A stretch of 64,000 bases of DNA from Adiantum capillus-veneris (Eukaryota > Streptophyta > Polypodiopsida > Polypodiales > Pteridaceae), in contig CM043959.1 of NCBI GenBank assembly GCA_014529385.2, forward strand, positions 87,916,529 through 87,980,528. The letters are read 5' to 3'. Below the pieces are notes generated by a model. That model searched no databases, was not told the DNA's origin, and saw only the letters and a program-made list of their open reading frames with translations. The position numbers were made by a program, and so were the translations under genes. Of the stretch, positions 32,509-44,535 are shown piece by piece (within the stretch, counting starts at the first letter, position 1; every line of letters begins with the position of its first letter).

Positions 32509-34554
32509 ATGCCTTCCCTCCTTCATCAGCAGAAAAGGTTAAGAAGACGGCTGCCCATCGCCCTTCTCCTGCTCACTCTGCTTCTCCTGCATACATTGCC
32601 CCCCGTTATTGCACATGGAGGTGCCGATGATGATGATGGGGATGGCGATGCAGACCATGAGCATGGGACACAGCCAAATTTGAGAGCAAAAAGCCTAGTT
32701 CTGGTGAAGATTTATTGCCTTATAATTATCTTCTTCGCAACCTTCATTCCGGGCGTATCACCATACTTTTGCAGATGGAATCACAGCTTTCTTGTTTTGG
32801 GGACCCAATTTGCAGGTATGTAATTCATGTAAAGGAGTGGATTTTTTGGAATTATGTCCATTCATCTGCTCAAGATTATACTGTAAAGGGGACTCAACAG
32901 TAATGGATTGCATTGCCAGGAGCTAGCACTGTATTGAATTAAATAAGAACCAGGCACATCTCGAGCTATGAAAATATCGATATGCTGACTTTCTCATGAA
33001 TGTATGCTCACACCATTTGTGTGTATATGTAGGAGCTTTGTTTGAGTTCTAGTTCCACACCATCATCAAGCGCTACATATAACACCATCATCGGCTGCTA
33101 TACATAGCACTTGAGATGTAGGTAGTTTTAAGCCAGCTCTATGAACGATCGTGTAACGTCCTCAAGGATAGCTGGCGTGATTTTGTGGCTCACAGTTTTC
33201 TGTTTGGGTTGGTGATTAGTTTGAGCTCTTTCTAGGTTTATTCAGGCATATTTATAAACAGGTGATCTTGAATAGTGATCTAGATTTAGCTGTTTGTGTC
33301 ATCAAAATACAAATTGGAAGGAGAAAGGGAGTCTTGTGACTGTAAGAGAGATGAGGTTGTCTTCAGCACTAGCTTACTTATTTTTGGGGGCCTTTTTGGT
33401 TGCCAGGTGGGGTTTTTCTTGGCACAGCCATGCTTCACTTTCTCAGTGATGCCAACAGCACTTTTGAGGAGCTCACAAACAAGGAATATCCTTTTGCTTT
33501 CATGCTTGCCTGTGCTGGCTATCTGTTTACCATGCTTGGAGACTGCATCATTCAGCACATTTTTGTCAAAGACGGCAATACCTCTCGCAAACCAGATGTT
33601 GAGTTGGGGGCTACCACCAAAGGTATGCCTAAACTATTAATATACATCGTGTACATCAGCATGAGTCCGTTTCTAGCGACATGCCTCTGCATCATAGTTG
33701 ATTTTTGATGGGCAGCCTTGCCTGCCAAATCTCAAAGCTCTTCTGTTTTTTTAGACAATTTAGTGTATTTTTTGAAGGGTAGCTCACCTATCGTCCTTAA
33801 CAAATAGGCGAAATACCCAAAAACGGGTTAAAAAAATGCTCGCCGTCAAGAAACAACCCTGCTCTGCATTTTCAAAAGCACGTAGGTTTACATGAATGCA
33901 CTTCTTTTCTATACTTTTGTCATGTTTAGGTCTCGGCTTGTTTCAGGTGCTGTGCTTCCTGTCGTTCAGAAAACAGAGGATGCTGCCTGCAAGGTACTAA
34001 TATGTTGGAATTACAGGTGCATAGCATTTTCTGCACTGAAAAACAGGAATTCATGAGGCTGATAGTGCAATGTGCACATGAGCATGCGTATGTTTTATTA
34101 TAGATGTTTTCAATGTTCATGTTGTCCCTTTGTAGCGTATATGTCTACCTAAAGGTGTTTTTGATGATCTTGTTATCCCATGTGACTGTGACACCAGTAT
34201 GTGTGTGCATGTACATGTTCATTTTGTGCAGTTTTGAACGTATATGCACTCTTTTATGGTGTAAAGAGATGTTCAGAGCTTCTTTTTGTTGGCACTGAAC
34301 CATTTGTGCTTATATTTGTTCAGTGCGACGATGTTGTTATCAACCACGAATCCAAGAACATTGTAGCAGCAACTCTTGTGACAAGAACGTCATTTACCGA
34401 TACGCTACTGCTAATTCTGGCTCTTTGCTTTCATTCAGTATTTGAGGGGATCGCCATAGGCGTCGCAGGTATTTGTTTCAAGATTTCAAGCAGCCCCACA
34501 GAGGGTGCTTTCTTTGAATGAGAATTGACTCTCTTCAATTGTGTGTGTGTGTGT

Positions 34555-34627
<73 letters not shown>

Positions 34628-35453
34628 CACTAGTAGTAATAAGGAGACATCACCTGCATGCACCAAATGCCCTAAGTTTACCCATACCACCTTATATGGG
34701 ACCATGCTTTGTAAAATACACCTCCCCCCTTTATGACCCTGACACTCACGTGATACCATACGATAACTTGATACCCTTATTCTCACGTGATACCATATGG
34801 TAATCAATCCTCAGTGAACCCTAAGTTACCCCTATATACAGGAGTCAGGACCATGCTTTCTAAAATACACCTCTCCCCTTTATGACCCCCCTCATACTCA
34901 CATGATACCATACGATAACTTGATACCCTCACACATGATACCTTATGATAACCCTTAGTGAATTCTTGTGTGTGTGTGTGTGGTCTGGAAATGTATTCTT
35001 GTTTGTTTGCTTGCTTTCTTCACCATCACAAACGATAATGGAGAGAGTCTTGTGACTACAGAGAATGCGGGCGATGCATGGAGAGCATTGTGGACTATTT
35101 CACTTCATAAGGTCTTTGCAGCTATTGCAATGGGCATTGCTTTGCTTCGCATGATACCCGAGCGCCCCTTGCTCCAAACTATACTATATTCATTTGCTTT
35201 TGCTATATCAAGTCCTATTGGTGTTGCTATTGGCATAATCATCGATGCAACAACAGAGGGCCCGGTCGCAGATTGGTTGTATGCAATTGCAATGGGTATT
35301 GCATGTGGGGTCTTTATTTATGTGGCAATCAATCATCTATTTGTTAAAGGATATGTTCCTCAATGTAAAGTACGTGTGGACACTCCATTCTATAAGTTCC
35401 TCGCCGTCACTCTCGGTGTCGGTGTCATAGCAGTGGTCATGATATGGGATTAG
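32509..35453 (+). CDS. ZIP2-like: ZIP-family metal (zinc/iron) transporter, ZIP2-like
   Basis: Five exons (32509-32815, 33407-33622, 33947-33993, 34324-34468, 35062-35453) join with GT-AG introns into an unbroken 368-residue frame. The start is the ATG after GTAGCC. The protein has an N-terminal signal-like hydrophobic stretch (about residues 14-36), a His/Asp-rich exposed segment ([18 protein letters not shown]), then eight membrane helices. TM2 has [21 protein letters not shown]4 has the family signature [10 protein letters not shown] (His227, Glu231). TM5 has [12 protein letters not shown] (His254). It ends VVMIWD. ZIP proteins move Zn2+ or Fe2+ into the cytoplasm. The loop between TM3 and TM4 lacks the usual His-rich run. 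The C-terminal half and ending match the plant ZIP2 subgroup best. All key residues seen are intact, so it is probably functional. Confidence 0.93.
34540..34623. repeat. (GT)n(GA)n microsatellite in ZIP intron 4
   Basis: About 7 GT units are followed by about 34 GA units, 70 bases after the splice donor of intron 4. Confidence 0.97.
34672..34966. repeat. 148-bp tandem repeat in ZIP intron 4
   Basis: Two copies (34672-34819 and 34820-34966) share CCTAAGTT.ACCC, ACCATGCTTT and TAAAATACACCTC. Inside each copy a smaller unit, GTGATACCATACGATAACTTG, recurs in degraded form four times in total. Confidence 0.85.
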
Positions 35454-36797
35454 TATATATATACTGAGTGTTACCCACTTCTCAAGAGGCATTGTACATT
35501 CTTTACTTCTGAGAAATTGATAAATGTAGGCTGTTTATCATCTTATTCAGTTTTCCTTGTCTACAAAGCTCTTTAAGTTATGTCATTGAGAGGAACTTTT
35601 TTTGCAAAATGTTGTAAAGTCCAAAAAAATCAATCTTGGTATGATCTAATTCACCTTTTTAGGAGATCCAATTCTCACAATTCAAGAAAGACCTGATGTG
35701 CAAAAATCAATCTTGGTATCTCTTACTTAACCTCAATCTTGGTATTATCTAATTCACCTTTCATGACGAATTTGATGCAATCCTCGCGTTTTAAAAAAGA
35801 CAACATCAAATTCTATAAGTGTTTTCTATCCTTACCACATAGATTAGTTGTACCAAGTTTGCGGCCAAATCATTGGTTGCAATGTGATCCTAACATAAGT
35901 AGACTAAATTTACCGAAAAAAAGAAGGGAAAAGGCTAGTTTTAGACAAGTTGCTATTGGTGCTGTTTACAAAAGGTAGGGTTTGGATAGAAGGCTTTACC
36001 TAATGTTGGGACATGTATTTGCATGATTGGTAGGTCAAGACACCTGCATTTTGTGCTGCCAACATTTAACAAAACAACTCGAACATAAAAGTAGGCTGTT
36101 ATAAGTTGTCTTACCCACCTAATTGCTTCATATAATATTTTTTTTCTAGATTTGAAGTCTTTTTAGGGTGATTTCAAGAAAATTAGCACATCAATTTTGT
36201 GTTGGCTTTGCTACTATACCTCTGTTGTTGTTTTGTGTCCATATCATTTATAAAAAACCCAATCAGGTTTCCAACATTTTGAAAATGGAAAAGTGAGTGA
36301 CAATGGTGTTGGGGATGAAAAGCCTTGAGGTACTAGAAAGTCAAAAGCCTTTAAGGTATTGGAAAGTCAAAAGACTTCACATTCTCTATATAAAGAGGTT
36401 TTGGTGTTAACATGCTTTCCCTTTCTTAGTCTTTCTTTCTCACCACTTTGAAACAAAGTGAAGATCAAACTTAGGCATGTCAAAACATACTAGTCATCGG
36501 TTCGAAGGTAGACAAGCGTTTTTGGTAGCACTCACAGACGTCCTCTTGTATCAACACGAGCAAGGATGTTCGTATCTCCACTACAAAAAAATAAAAGATC
36601 ACTCTTAAGCATGTTAAAACATATTAGCCTCTCAAAAAGCATCTTTTAACTTATAGTTCTACTTTTAAAAAAATTTCAAATCTTACATTTAAGCAAAAAG
36701 AGAAGAAACAAAATGCTTTTTGTAAATTTGAGAAAAATACAAATTTATAAAAACATATGCATAAAATTTGAATTCTTTTTTTAAGAGACTCTAGAAG
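35454..36797. other. Downstream of the ZIP gene, AT-rich intergenic
   Basis: It holds the gene's 3' untranslated region, with no clear poly(A) signal. A direct repeat CAATCTTGGTAT.ATCTAATTC occurs at about 35631 and 35731. Small frames show no family features. Confidence 0.5.
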
Positions 36798-37262
36798 AAA
36801 GTGTCTTTATTATGTGTGTCTTTCATTGAGACAAAACAAAAGAACATTCAAAAAGTGAATGTAGCTTGAGAAATAGCTTTTAAAGTCAAAGGCCCACCCT
36901 TTCAAAAAGGATATGCTTTCTTTTAATCTTCAATAATAATAATTTTAGTCTTCAAAGTGTCTTTATTTACGTGTATGTGTTTCATTGAGACCAAAAGAAC
37001 ATTCAAAAAGTGAATGTAGCTTTGAGAAATAGCTTTTTAAAGTCAAAGACCCACCCTTTCAAATATTTGAAAGGATATGCTTTCTTTTAATTGCAATAAT
37101 TTAGTCTTCAAAGTGTCTTTACCTATTTATGTGTATGTCTTTCATTTCATTAAGACAAAACAAAATAACATTCAAAAAGCCAATGTAACTTTGAAAAATA
37201 GCTTTTAAAATCGAGACCCACCATTTAAAAAAGGATATGGTTTCTTTCAATCTTCAATAATT
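36798..37262. repeat. Three tandem copies of a 156-bp repeat
   Basis: Copies start at 36798, 36954 and 37110 with AAAGTGTCTTTA. Each holds CATTCAAAAAG, AAATAGCTTTTAAA, then GACCCACC and GGATATG.TTTCTTT. The period is 156 bp for both steps. No coding potential. Confidence 0.88.
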
Positions 37263-37319
37263 TTAAGCCTCAAGTCCTCACTTGAGGGCCATCGATAAGA
37301 GATGAACAATCTTTCATCT

Positions 37320-39421
37320 ATTTGTCCCATGGCTTGTTTTAACAAGCCCAAAATGAATGAAAGGTCGTGCCTCTGTTAGCTTATACACACTCTCGATGTC
37401 GGTAGCATATTGGAGCTCTTATTCAATGATAGAATTGTGGCTCCTTTGAAGTTAAAAGATCTATCAAGCAAGGGTGCCCCTTGGCCCCACTTCTCTTTGC
37501 TATTGGGTCTCATCCTCTAATAATGATGCTCAAAGCTTTTGCTGTGCGGAAAAAAATACAAGGGTTAACTTTGCCTACCAACAACCAGCTCCTGACCAAG
37601 ATGTTTGCAAATGACTCCCTCCTCTTTTTGAAAGCCTGTCCTCAGGTGCTGAAGAAGGCCCTTGAGATTCTTTTGCTGTGGCTTCTAGGTCGAAGTGTAG
37701 TATTGAGAAGTCGAGATTGATCTCCCTGATGAAAAACAACTCATTTGACCCATCGGTCTGGACAATGGAGATTGTGTCTAAAGATAGGTTATTTGGGAAT
37801 CTTAGAGCCCCCTTAGGGGTGGACATTACTCACAAGCAAAGGTTCATGGGTCCTTGAGAAGTTTTAGAGGAAAATGAGAAGGTGGGAGTATGTGTTGCTT
37901 CTCTTCCAGAGTCGGGTCAGAGTGATCAATGCATTTATGCTTCCTTATATTGCCTTCACCAGCCCGCTCCTCAAAATAGCCAAATGTAAATGGAAGGAGT
38001 TTCTCAAACCAACTAAAAGATTCTTATGGAGGAACAACACTAAAGCCTCAGCGTCGTGGAAATGGGCAAAGTGGGAGGCTATCGCTTGACCATTGGTCCA
38101 AGGTGGCATTGGAATCCTCAGTTGACCCTGTCGTTCATGCGGAGGTCCTGTGTGCCAAGTTTGTGGTCTCAATTGCAAATCAAGACCAGTCTTGGGCTAT
38201 CATGACCAAGGAGATGGATGACAAGGCAAAACTTTGCTCTGAAGGTGGTCAATGGAAAGGGATCGAGATGCACAACAAACTTCTAGTCCCGGGGTGGGCT
38301 TACTTAAGACTGAGTGGCATCACAGGACGGCTAATGCGAAAGTGTAATAGAGCAACAGGGACATTGGAATGGGGTGACTTAACCAGATACTTCCAGAACA
38401 CCATCTCCCACTGGTCCCCTGGCTCTCCAAAGCTGCTGGGGCTGTCTTGTACCCTTATTGGAGGCAAATTGCAAGAAGATTGAACAATAAAGGACTTCAA
38501 CTATCAAGTGCTAGAAATCCTCTAACCAGGTGGCTCCCAGTTTCAACTCAATGGCACTGAGAAGCTACTTGTCAACAAGGTTGTAGAAGGCATGGACAGT
38601 GTCCTCATGCTGGTTTGTGAATCTAAGTTTGAGTGGAAAGTGTCGAAATGGCCCATGAGTAGCCATTTCTCCAAACCCCATACCAAGGGAATCTACCAAA
38701 TGTCAGTTCATGAGGCAAATTGGTTTACCCCTTTAAACAAGCAGTGGACGAAGAAATGGTCAGAGGCTTGATGGGTAGAGGTCACGAAGAACATCTAGAA
38801 TCCACAGTGGCCTCAGTGTATAAATATTTTTCTGTGGAAGGTACTTTGGGGGGATTGTCGACAGGGGGTAAGATTCAAGCGCGTGGTATCGGACCCGATA
38901 GATGTTCAAGGTGCAGATTGGCTAGCAAAGACCTCGGCCATCTTTTCATGGAATGCCCATCTATTAGAGGTCTTGCAGGAAAGATGTGCAAATGGATACA
39001 AAGGACGTGGAAGATAGGGTTTTTCAAGGGGGATTTGTGCCTTGGTGGCAAGCAGTTTCAAAGTTCTGCACTACTAATTTGTACTCAAATTGTTAGTTAC
39101 TATTTCTTCAGTAATATTTGGAAGGCCAGAAACTAGTCTTCGATAGCGTTCTCTCTGTGGCTAGCTTCTCAAAATTTGTGCAAGAGAGTTAGAAGATTAT
39201 TTATGAGGTAAGTAAAAGGTATAGCTTGGATGATTGGCTTAGGGCAACCCTCGCCATCCAGTCGTGCTCTGCACAATAGTATGTTACTCGGAACTTGGAA
39301 CTTAGCTAGGTTGTATCCCTCTGTCCCTCAAGGCTTGTCATGAGCTTGAGGCTGACTTGTAGATCTGTTGGTGACTTTATAATACATTAACTCACAACCC
39401 TGAGTTTTGCAAAAAAAAAAA
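37320..39421 (+). mobile_element. LINE (second family), 5'-truncated, poly(A) tail
   Basis: Remnants of reverse transcriptase begin near 37440 with QGCPLAPLLFAI and a degraded catalytic box FANDSLLFL (usual FADD). The plant-type zinc-binding domain follows at 38720-39136 (CSRCRLASKDLGHLFMEC, then KMCKWIQRTWKIGFF). It ends ...GAGTTTTGC plus eleven A (39411-39421). Stops and frame changes occur throughout, so it is dead. It is the plant L1-like type and is distinct from the LINE at 3611. Confidence 0.78.
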
Positions 39422-39449
39422 GAGCCAAAAATGAAAAACAGTCAAACAT

Positions 39450-40357
39450 CTTTTTTTTGGTGGCAAAACTCACAATTGTGAGTGATTGTTTTTAAAATGC
39501 CACCAAGAAAAATACAAAGCAGCTTCAAGCTCATCCGAGCCTTGAGGGGTGGATGATTAGAACAGGAGTACAAAGTAACATACTATTACCAAAAGCCCAA
39601 TACACAGCAAGGCTCGACCGGATGGCGAGGGTTGCCCTAAGCCAATCATCTGAGTTTTGCCTTTTACCTATCACATATATTATCTCTTTACTTTCTTGTA
39701 CAATCTCTAAGAAGCTAGCCACAGAGAGGTCGTTATCAAATACGTGACAGTTCTTGGCCTTCTAGATATTACTCAAGAAACAATATCTGACAATTTGAGT
39801 ACATATTAGAACTGCAGTATTTCGAAATTGCTTCCCACCAAGACACAGATTCTTCTTGAAAAATCCGATCTTCCACGTTATTTGTATCCATTTGCACACC
39901 TTCCTTGCTAGGTCTTTAATAGTCGGGCAGTCCATTAAAAGGAGGGCAAGGTCTTTGCTTGCCAATTTGCAGCCTGAACATCTATCGAACCCAATACTAC
40001 GTGCCTTAACCTTGACGCCTGTCGGCAAAGCTCCCCACAACACCTTAAATGAGGACATTGTGGATTCGAAATGTTCTTTGTAACCTCAACCATCGAGTTT
40101 CCGACCATTGTTTCTTCCACTGTTTGTTCAAAGGGGCAAACCAATCACCCTTGTGCATTAGCGGTTGGTAGATGCCCTTGGTATGAGGTTTGGAGAATGG
40201 TCTACTCATGGGCCATTTCCAAGATTTCCACTCAAAGCTAAACTCCCAAATCGGCATCAGAAGATTGTCCAAGCCTTCTACAACTCTATTGATAAGTAGC
40301 TTCTTAGTGTCATTGAGTTGAAACTGGGCAGCTAGCTGGTCAGAGGATCCATAACTC
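39450..40357 (-). mobile_element. LINE 3' part on the minus strand, tail-to-tail with the previous one
   Basis: On the minus strand the zinc-binding domain reads CSGCKLASKDLALLLMDC, then KVCKWIQITWKIGFFKKNL, closely matching the + strand copy at 38890-39060. It ends in an A run (T run at 39450-39458 on the + strand). Its 5' break at ~40357 lies directly against the gag-like unit at 40363. The two LINEs together form an inverted repeat of ~850 bp arms separated by ~30 bp. Confidence 0.78.
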
Positions 40358-40362
40358 TCTTT

Positions 40363-41611
40363 TTACCTGTGGATATTGCGTTGACGAGCACTTAGGACTT
40401 TTGCTCCAAATCTCACCATATATTGCTTGCTATCATCATCATCTTGCCCAACGACCATCCAATTCCTGTGGGCCCCCTTCGTAATAGCAGATTCTATTGC
40501 ACATGGCTCCACCTTCAACCCGTAGGCGGCTACCTCAACCATCGAGATGGCATGGCTAGTAGCCATGTCCTCAACGAGCTTCTTCATCCCGCCTTTTCCA
40601 AAGTTTGTCCCCAAGAGCTTACCTGTTTCAGCTAAATGGATCTTACCATCTTTAAAGAAAACAAGCTCCTTCATCAAGGCATCTTTGAAACTTTCACAAT
40701 CCCTCCTTGCATGGTCAATACTATCACACCATATGCATCTATTTACAAATCCTTCTCTATTTTGAGGTCTTTGCCCGGTAGATTGACCTGATGGTTGTCC
40801 CTTTTCTTCTAGCTTTGTAAGCTTTAACTTTAGCTCTTGCATTCCCTTGACAATATCATCTAGATTGGACTTTTCACTCTTTGGATCCACAAAAATAGGT
40901 TTTATGGGACTCTCAAGAATGCTTGGGGATGGAGTAGGGTTAACTATCATCTTCTCTCTTCATTGTTGCTGCTTGGATAGTAGTGAAATTGCATCTTCTA
41001 CTTCATTCCAATCAGTCTTAAAGCCATGTTCCTCATCCTTATCCTCAAGTAGTAGCTCTAACTTCTCTTGAATCTCTTTACTTGCGGCCTGCAAAAAGAG
41101 ATCTCTTTTCTTTGAGTTTAGGGTAGCCTTTTTAGTCCTTGAAAGTTGATCATAGCGGCATTCAAATTTTCTTAGCAGTTTGGTAGGCGAAAGACCCTCT
41201 TTTGCCTAACTACCCACTCTAAAAAAGTCCTCTTTGTCAGTCTTTTGGAGTCTTCCATGAAATAATCTTATTTTAAGGCTAATTTAATGCTTCCCAAGTT
41301 TCCCCATCCTCATGTCTAATTCCCCTTACATGCTCTTTGATCTCGGGAACCATAGCTAGCTCAAAACTTTGTACCATCTCTGCTTCGGGCACTCGAGGCA
41401 GCTCCATCTCCTTTACATACCCACAAAGATACTTTATTACATATTTACCATTGAATTGGTCCATTTTATTTACCACTGATTGGAGCGCTTTGGTTGAGGA
41501 AAGATCCCTTCTTTCAGCAGCTTGCTGCTGCTGCATAAACACCACAAAGGCTTGAAACATTTGCATTGTGACAGGATCAAACCGCACCCCCTGTTTCTCT
41601 TGTTGCTCCAT
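40363..41611 (-). pseudogene. Unclassified retroelement gag-like gene
   Basis: The minus-strand start is the ATG at 41611 (MEQQEKQGVRFDP). The N-terminal part has a Gln-rich helix and the segment MDQFNGKYVIKYLCGYVKEM, open to 41279. After a region with stops, a frame with TDWNEVEDAISLL meets a TGA near 40957 and then an open stretch runs 40950-40363. That stretch has a zinc knuckle CIWCDSIDHARRDC and an FFKDGKIHLAETGKLL segment. This order fits a retrotransposon gag, and the details recall a gag-like family of seed-free plants (from memory). The pol part would lie to the left, where LINEs now sit. 5' of it, TGTGCCAAG at ~41694 could be an LTR edge. Confidence 0.6.
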
Positions 41612-41694
41612 AGATTTAAAGCTTTATTTTGAGACCTTCAATGAAGCTTTTGAACCCTCACCCTAGCCTACCTTGCATAGGGCTCACCAAAAAT

Positions 41695-42898
<1,204 letters not shown>

Positions 42899-42959
42899 TA
42901 CCTGTTTCGTAAGAGTGCCAAAATTCAGATCTACAGATATGAGTTTTTGGTGCTTGCAG

Positions 42960-43100
42960 ATTATTTTTTTATAGGGTCGGTGTCGCTATATCCGTCGCTA
43001 TGCAACAAATACTATAGCGCCGCCTATAGCAATGCTGTGAATTTTCACATTTGAGCGTCGCATTGCTATCGTCGCTACTTTGAAGAACCTCTTGTAGTGA
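42960..43100 (-). mobile_element. CACTA-type transposon terminus
   Basis: On the minus strand from 43100 the sequence begins CACTACAAGAGG, the classic CACTA (En/Spm) end. Subterminal repeats of the type TAGCGACG / GCGGCG follow: TAGCGACGAT, TAGCGACGGA and TAGCGACACC are visible. The other end is not found to the left; the sequence stops near 42960 close to a microsatellite. It is a truncated end without transposase. Confidence 0.55.
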
Positions 43101-44213
43101 CCACTTATAAAATATTAGCATTTAAGTATTTGCTACGTAGTGCAATTCAACAAGAAAATATAGTACTGCATAGTTTTCAATTCTCTACATTTGCTTGATT
43201 TACAAGTGTCCTTTAACAAACGGATCTGGTACTGTATACCTTGTAATTGTTTCCATCGCATCATCGGGTTCACTAGCCCTATGAAGTACTAATTTTTTGT
43301 GAAGTTTTCTTTTCAGCTATTCAAACTTGTGGCTATCCCCTGTGCCACATTCTTTGGCACTTAACAAAGGATATCTTGAACAACAACAAGAATGTTTAGA
43401 TTTTTTTTTAACTTTTTTTTTTCCCATTCTTCGTGACCTTAGCTAATCATTAGATGGTCACGATGGTAGCAACCACCCATATTACCATGTAACATATTTT
43501 CACATTCCAACCCTCTTATTTTTTGAGGACCCCTACTTCCACATCACATTTTTGAGCATCAAGACAATCACACCGTTCCTAAACACATAGTCCATCAACC
43601 TTCTAGATGGATGCTTGAATAATTTTCCGACACTTTCTAGATCTTCTCCACAATTTCCATCACTCACGATCTAGTTGATTCTCTATCGAGCAACTGAGGA
43701 CAATTGCTATCCCTGGTGGGAGGGATGTTAAGAGGTTGGACACCCTCCTATTGTATGTGGTTAACTACAACTGGGATACCTCGAGTGTAATGGTTAATTA
43801 CTGTGCTGTTTCTTTTCTCTAATAGTGAGTTGATGATAACGTGTAGACTGAAACTCGGGGAGTTGAGGAGAAGACACCGACAATAAATAATTCTCTCGAC
43901 CATTTCTATCTTTGTAGAGTGTTTTAGAGATAAGTCACTATGGTTGCTTTGTAAGTAAAACAGTGAGAACTCACCCTAAGAGGGTCATGCGATTAGTGAT
44001 ATGCTCTAATCAAATACTAAAGTGGACTAGTTGTAAAAGAGGGGCCTCTAATTTTGACACCCAAAACTAAAATAATAATTTCATTGAACCTCCTACTGAA
44101 CCGTGTTCCGATTAAATGTATAGCTAGATCCATGAAGGATGCCACTGCTGAAAACATTAGTGTTCTTATGAAAATAGCACCACTTTGTTTTCGAGAACAA
44201 AAATGCTTCTCCA
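43101..44213. other. AT-rich intergenic
   Basis: No gene. The last ~160 bases (44054-44213) may be the 3' internal end of the LTR element that follows, as a weakly coding + frame runs into the polypurine tract. Confidence 0.45.
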
Positions 44214-44225
44214 AGGGGGGAGTAA

Positions 44226-44535
44226 TGTCATGCCTAATGTAAGATCGGGCAGGACAAGGGCTAGGACGGACATGTGGTCAAGGGGTGCTATATTGTAGCA
44301 AGATATAAGTCTATATATAGTGAGGTTGGGTGGAGAGTAGAGTGGGCAAGTCAAGGGTTAGGACCGACATGCGGTCAAGGGGTGCTATATTGTAGCAGGC
44401 TATGGATATATATATATAGCGAGGTTGGGTGGAGAGTTGCATGGTCCAGTCCCCCTGGTCTCAGAGTAAAAGAGGGCGAGAGCCGATAGTCAGACTTGAG
44501 AATCCAATGAAATGGCTAAAATTTCTTGGGTTACA
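44226..44535 (+). repeat. LTR with PPT on its left and PBS on its right
   Basis: 310 bp, TGTCATGCC to GGGTTACA. Left of it is AAGGGGGGAGTA (44214-44225), a polypurine tract. Right of it is TGGTGTCGAGCC (44539-44550), close to the initiator-Met PBS. Inside is a ~98-bp tandem duplication (44252-44438) with CAAGGGGTGCTATATTGTAG in both units and TATATATA tracts. Confidence 0.55.
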
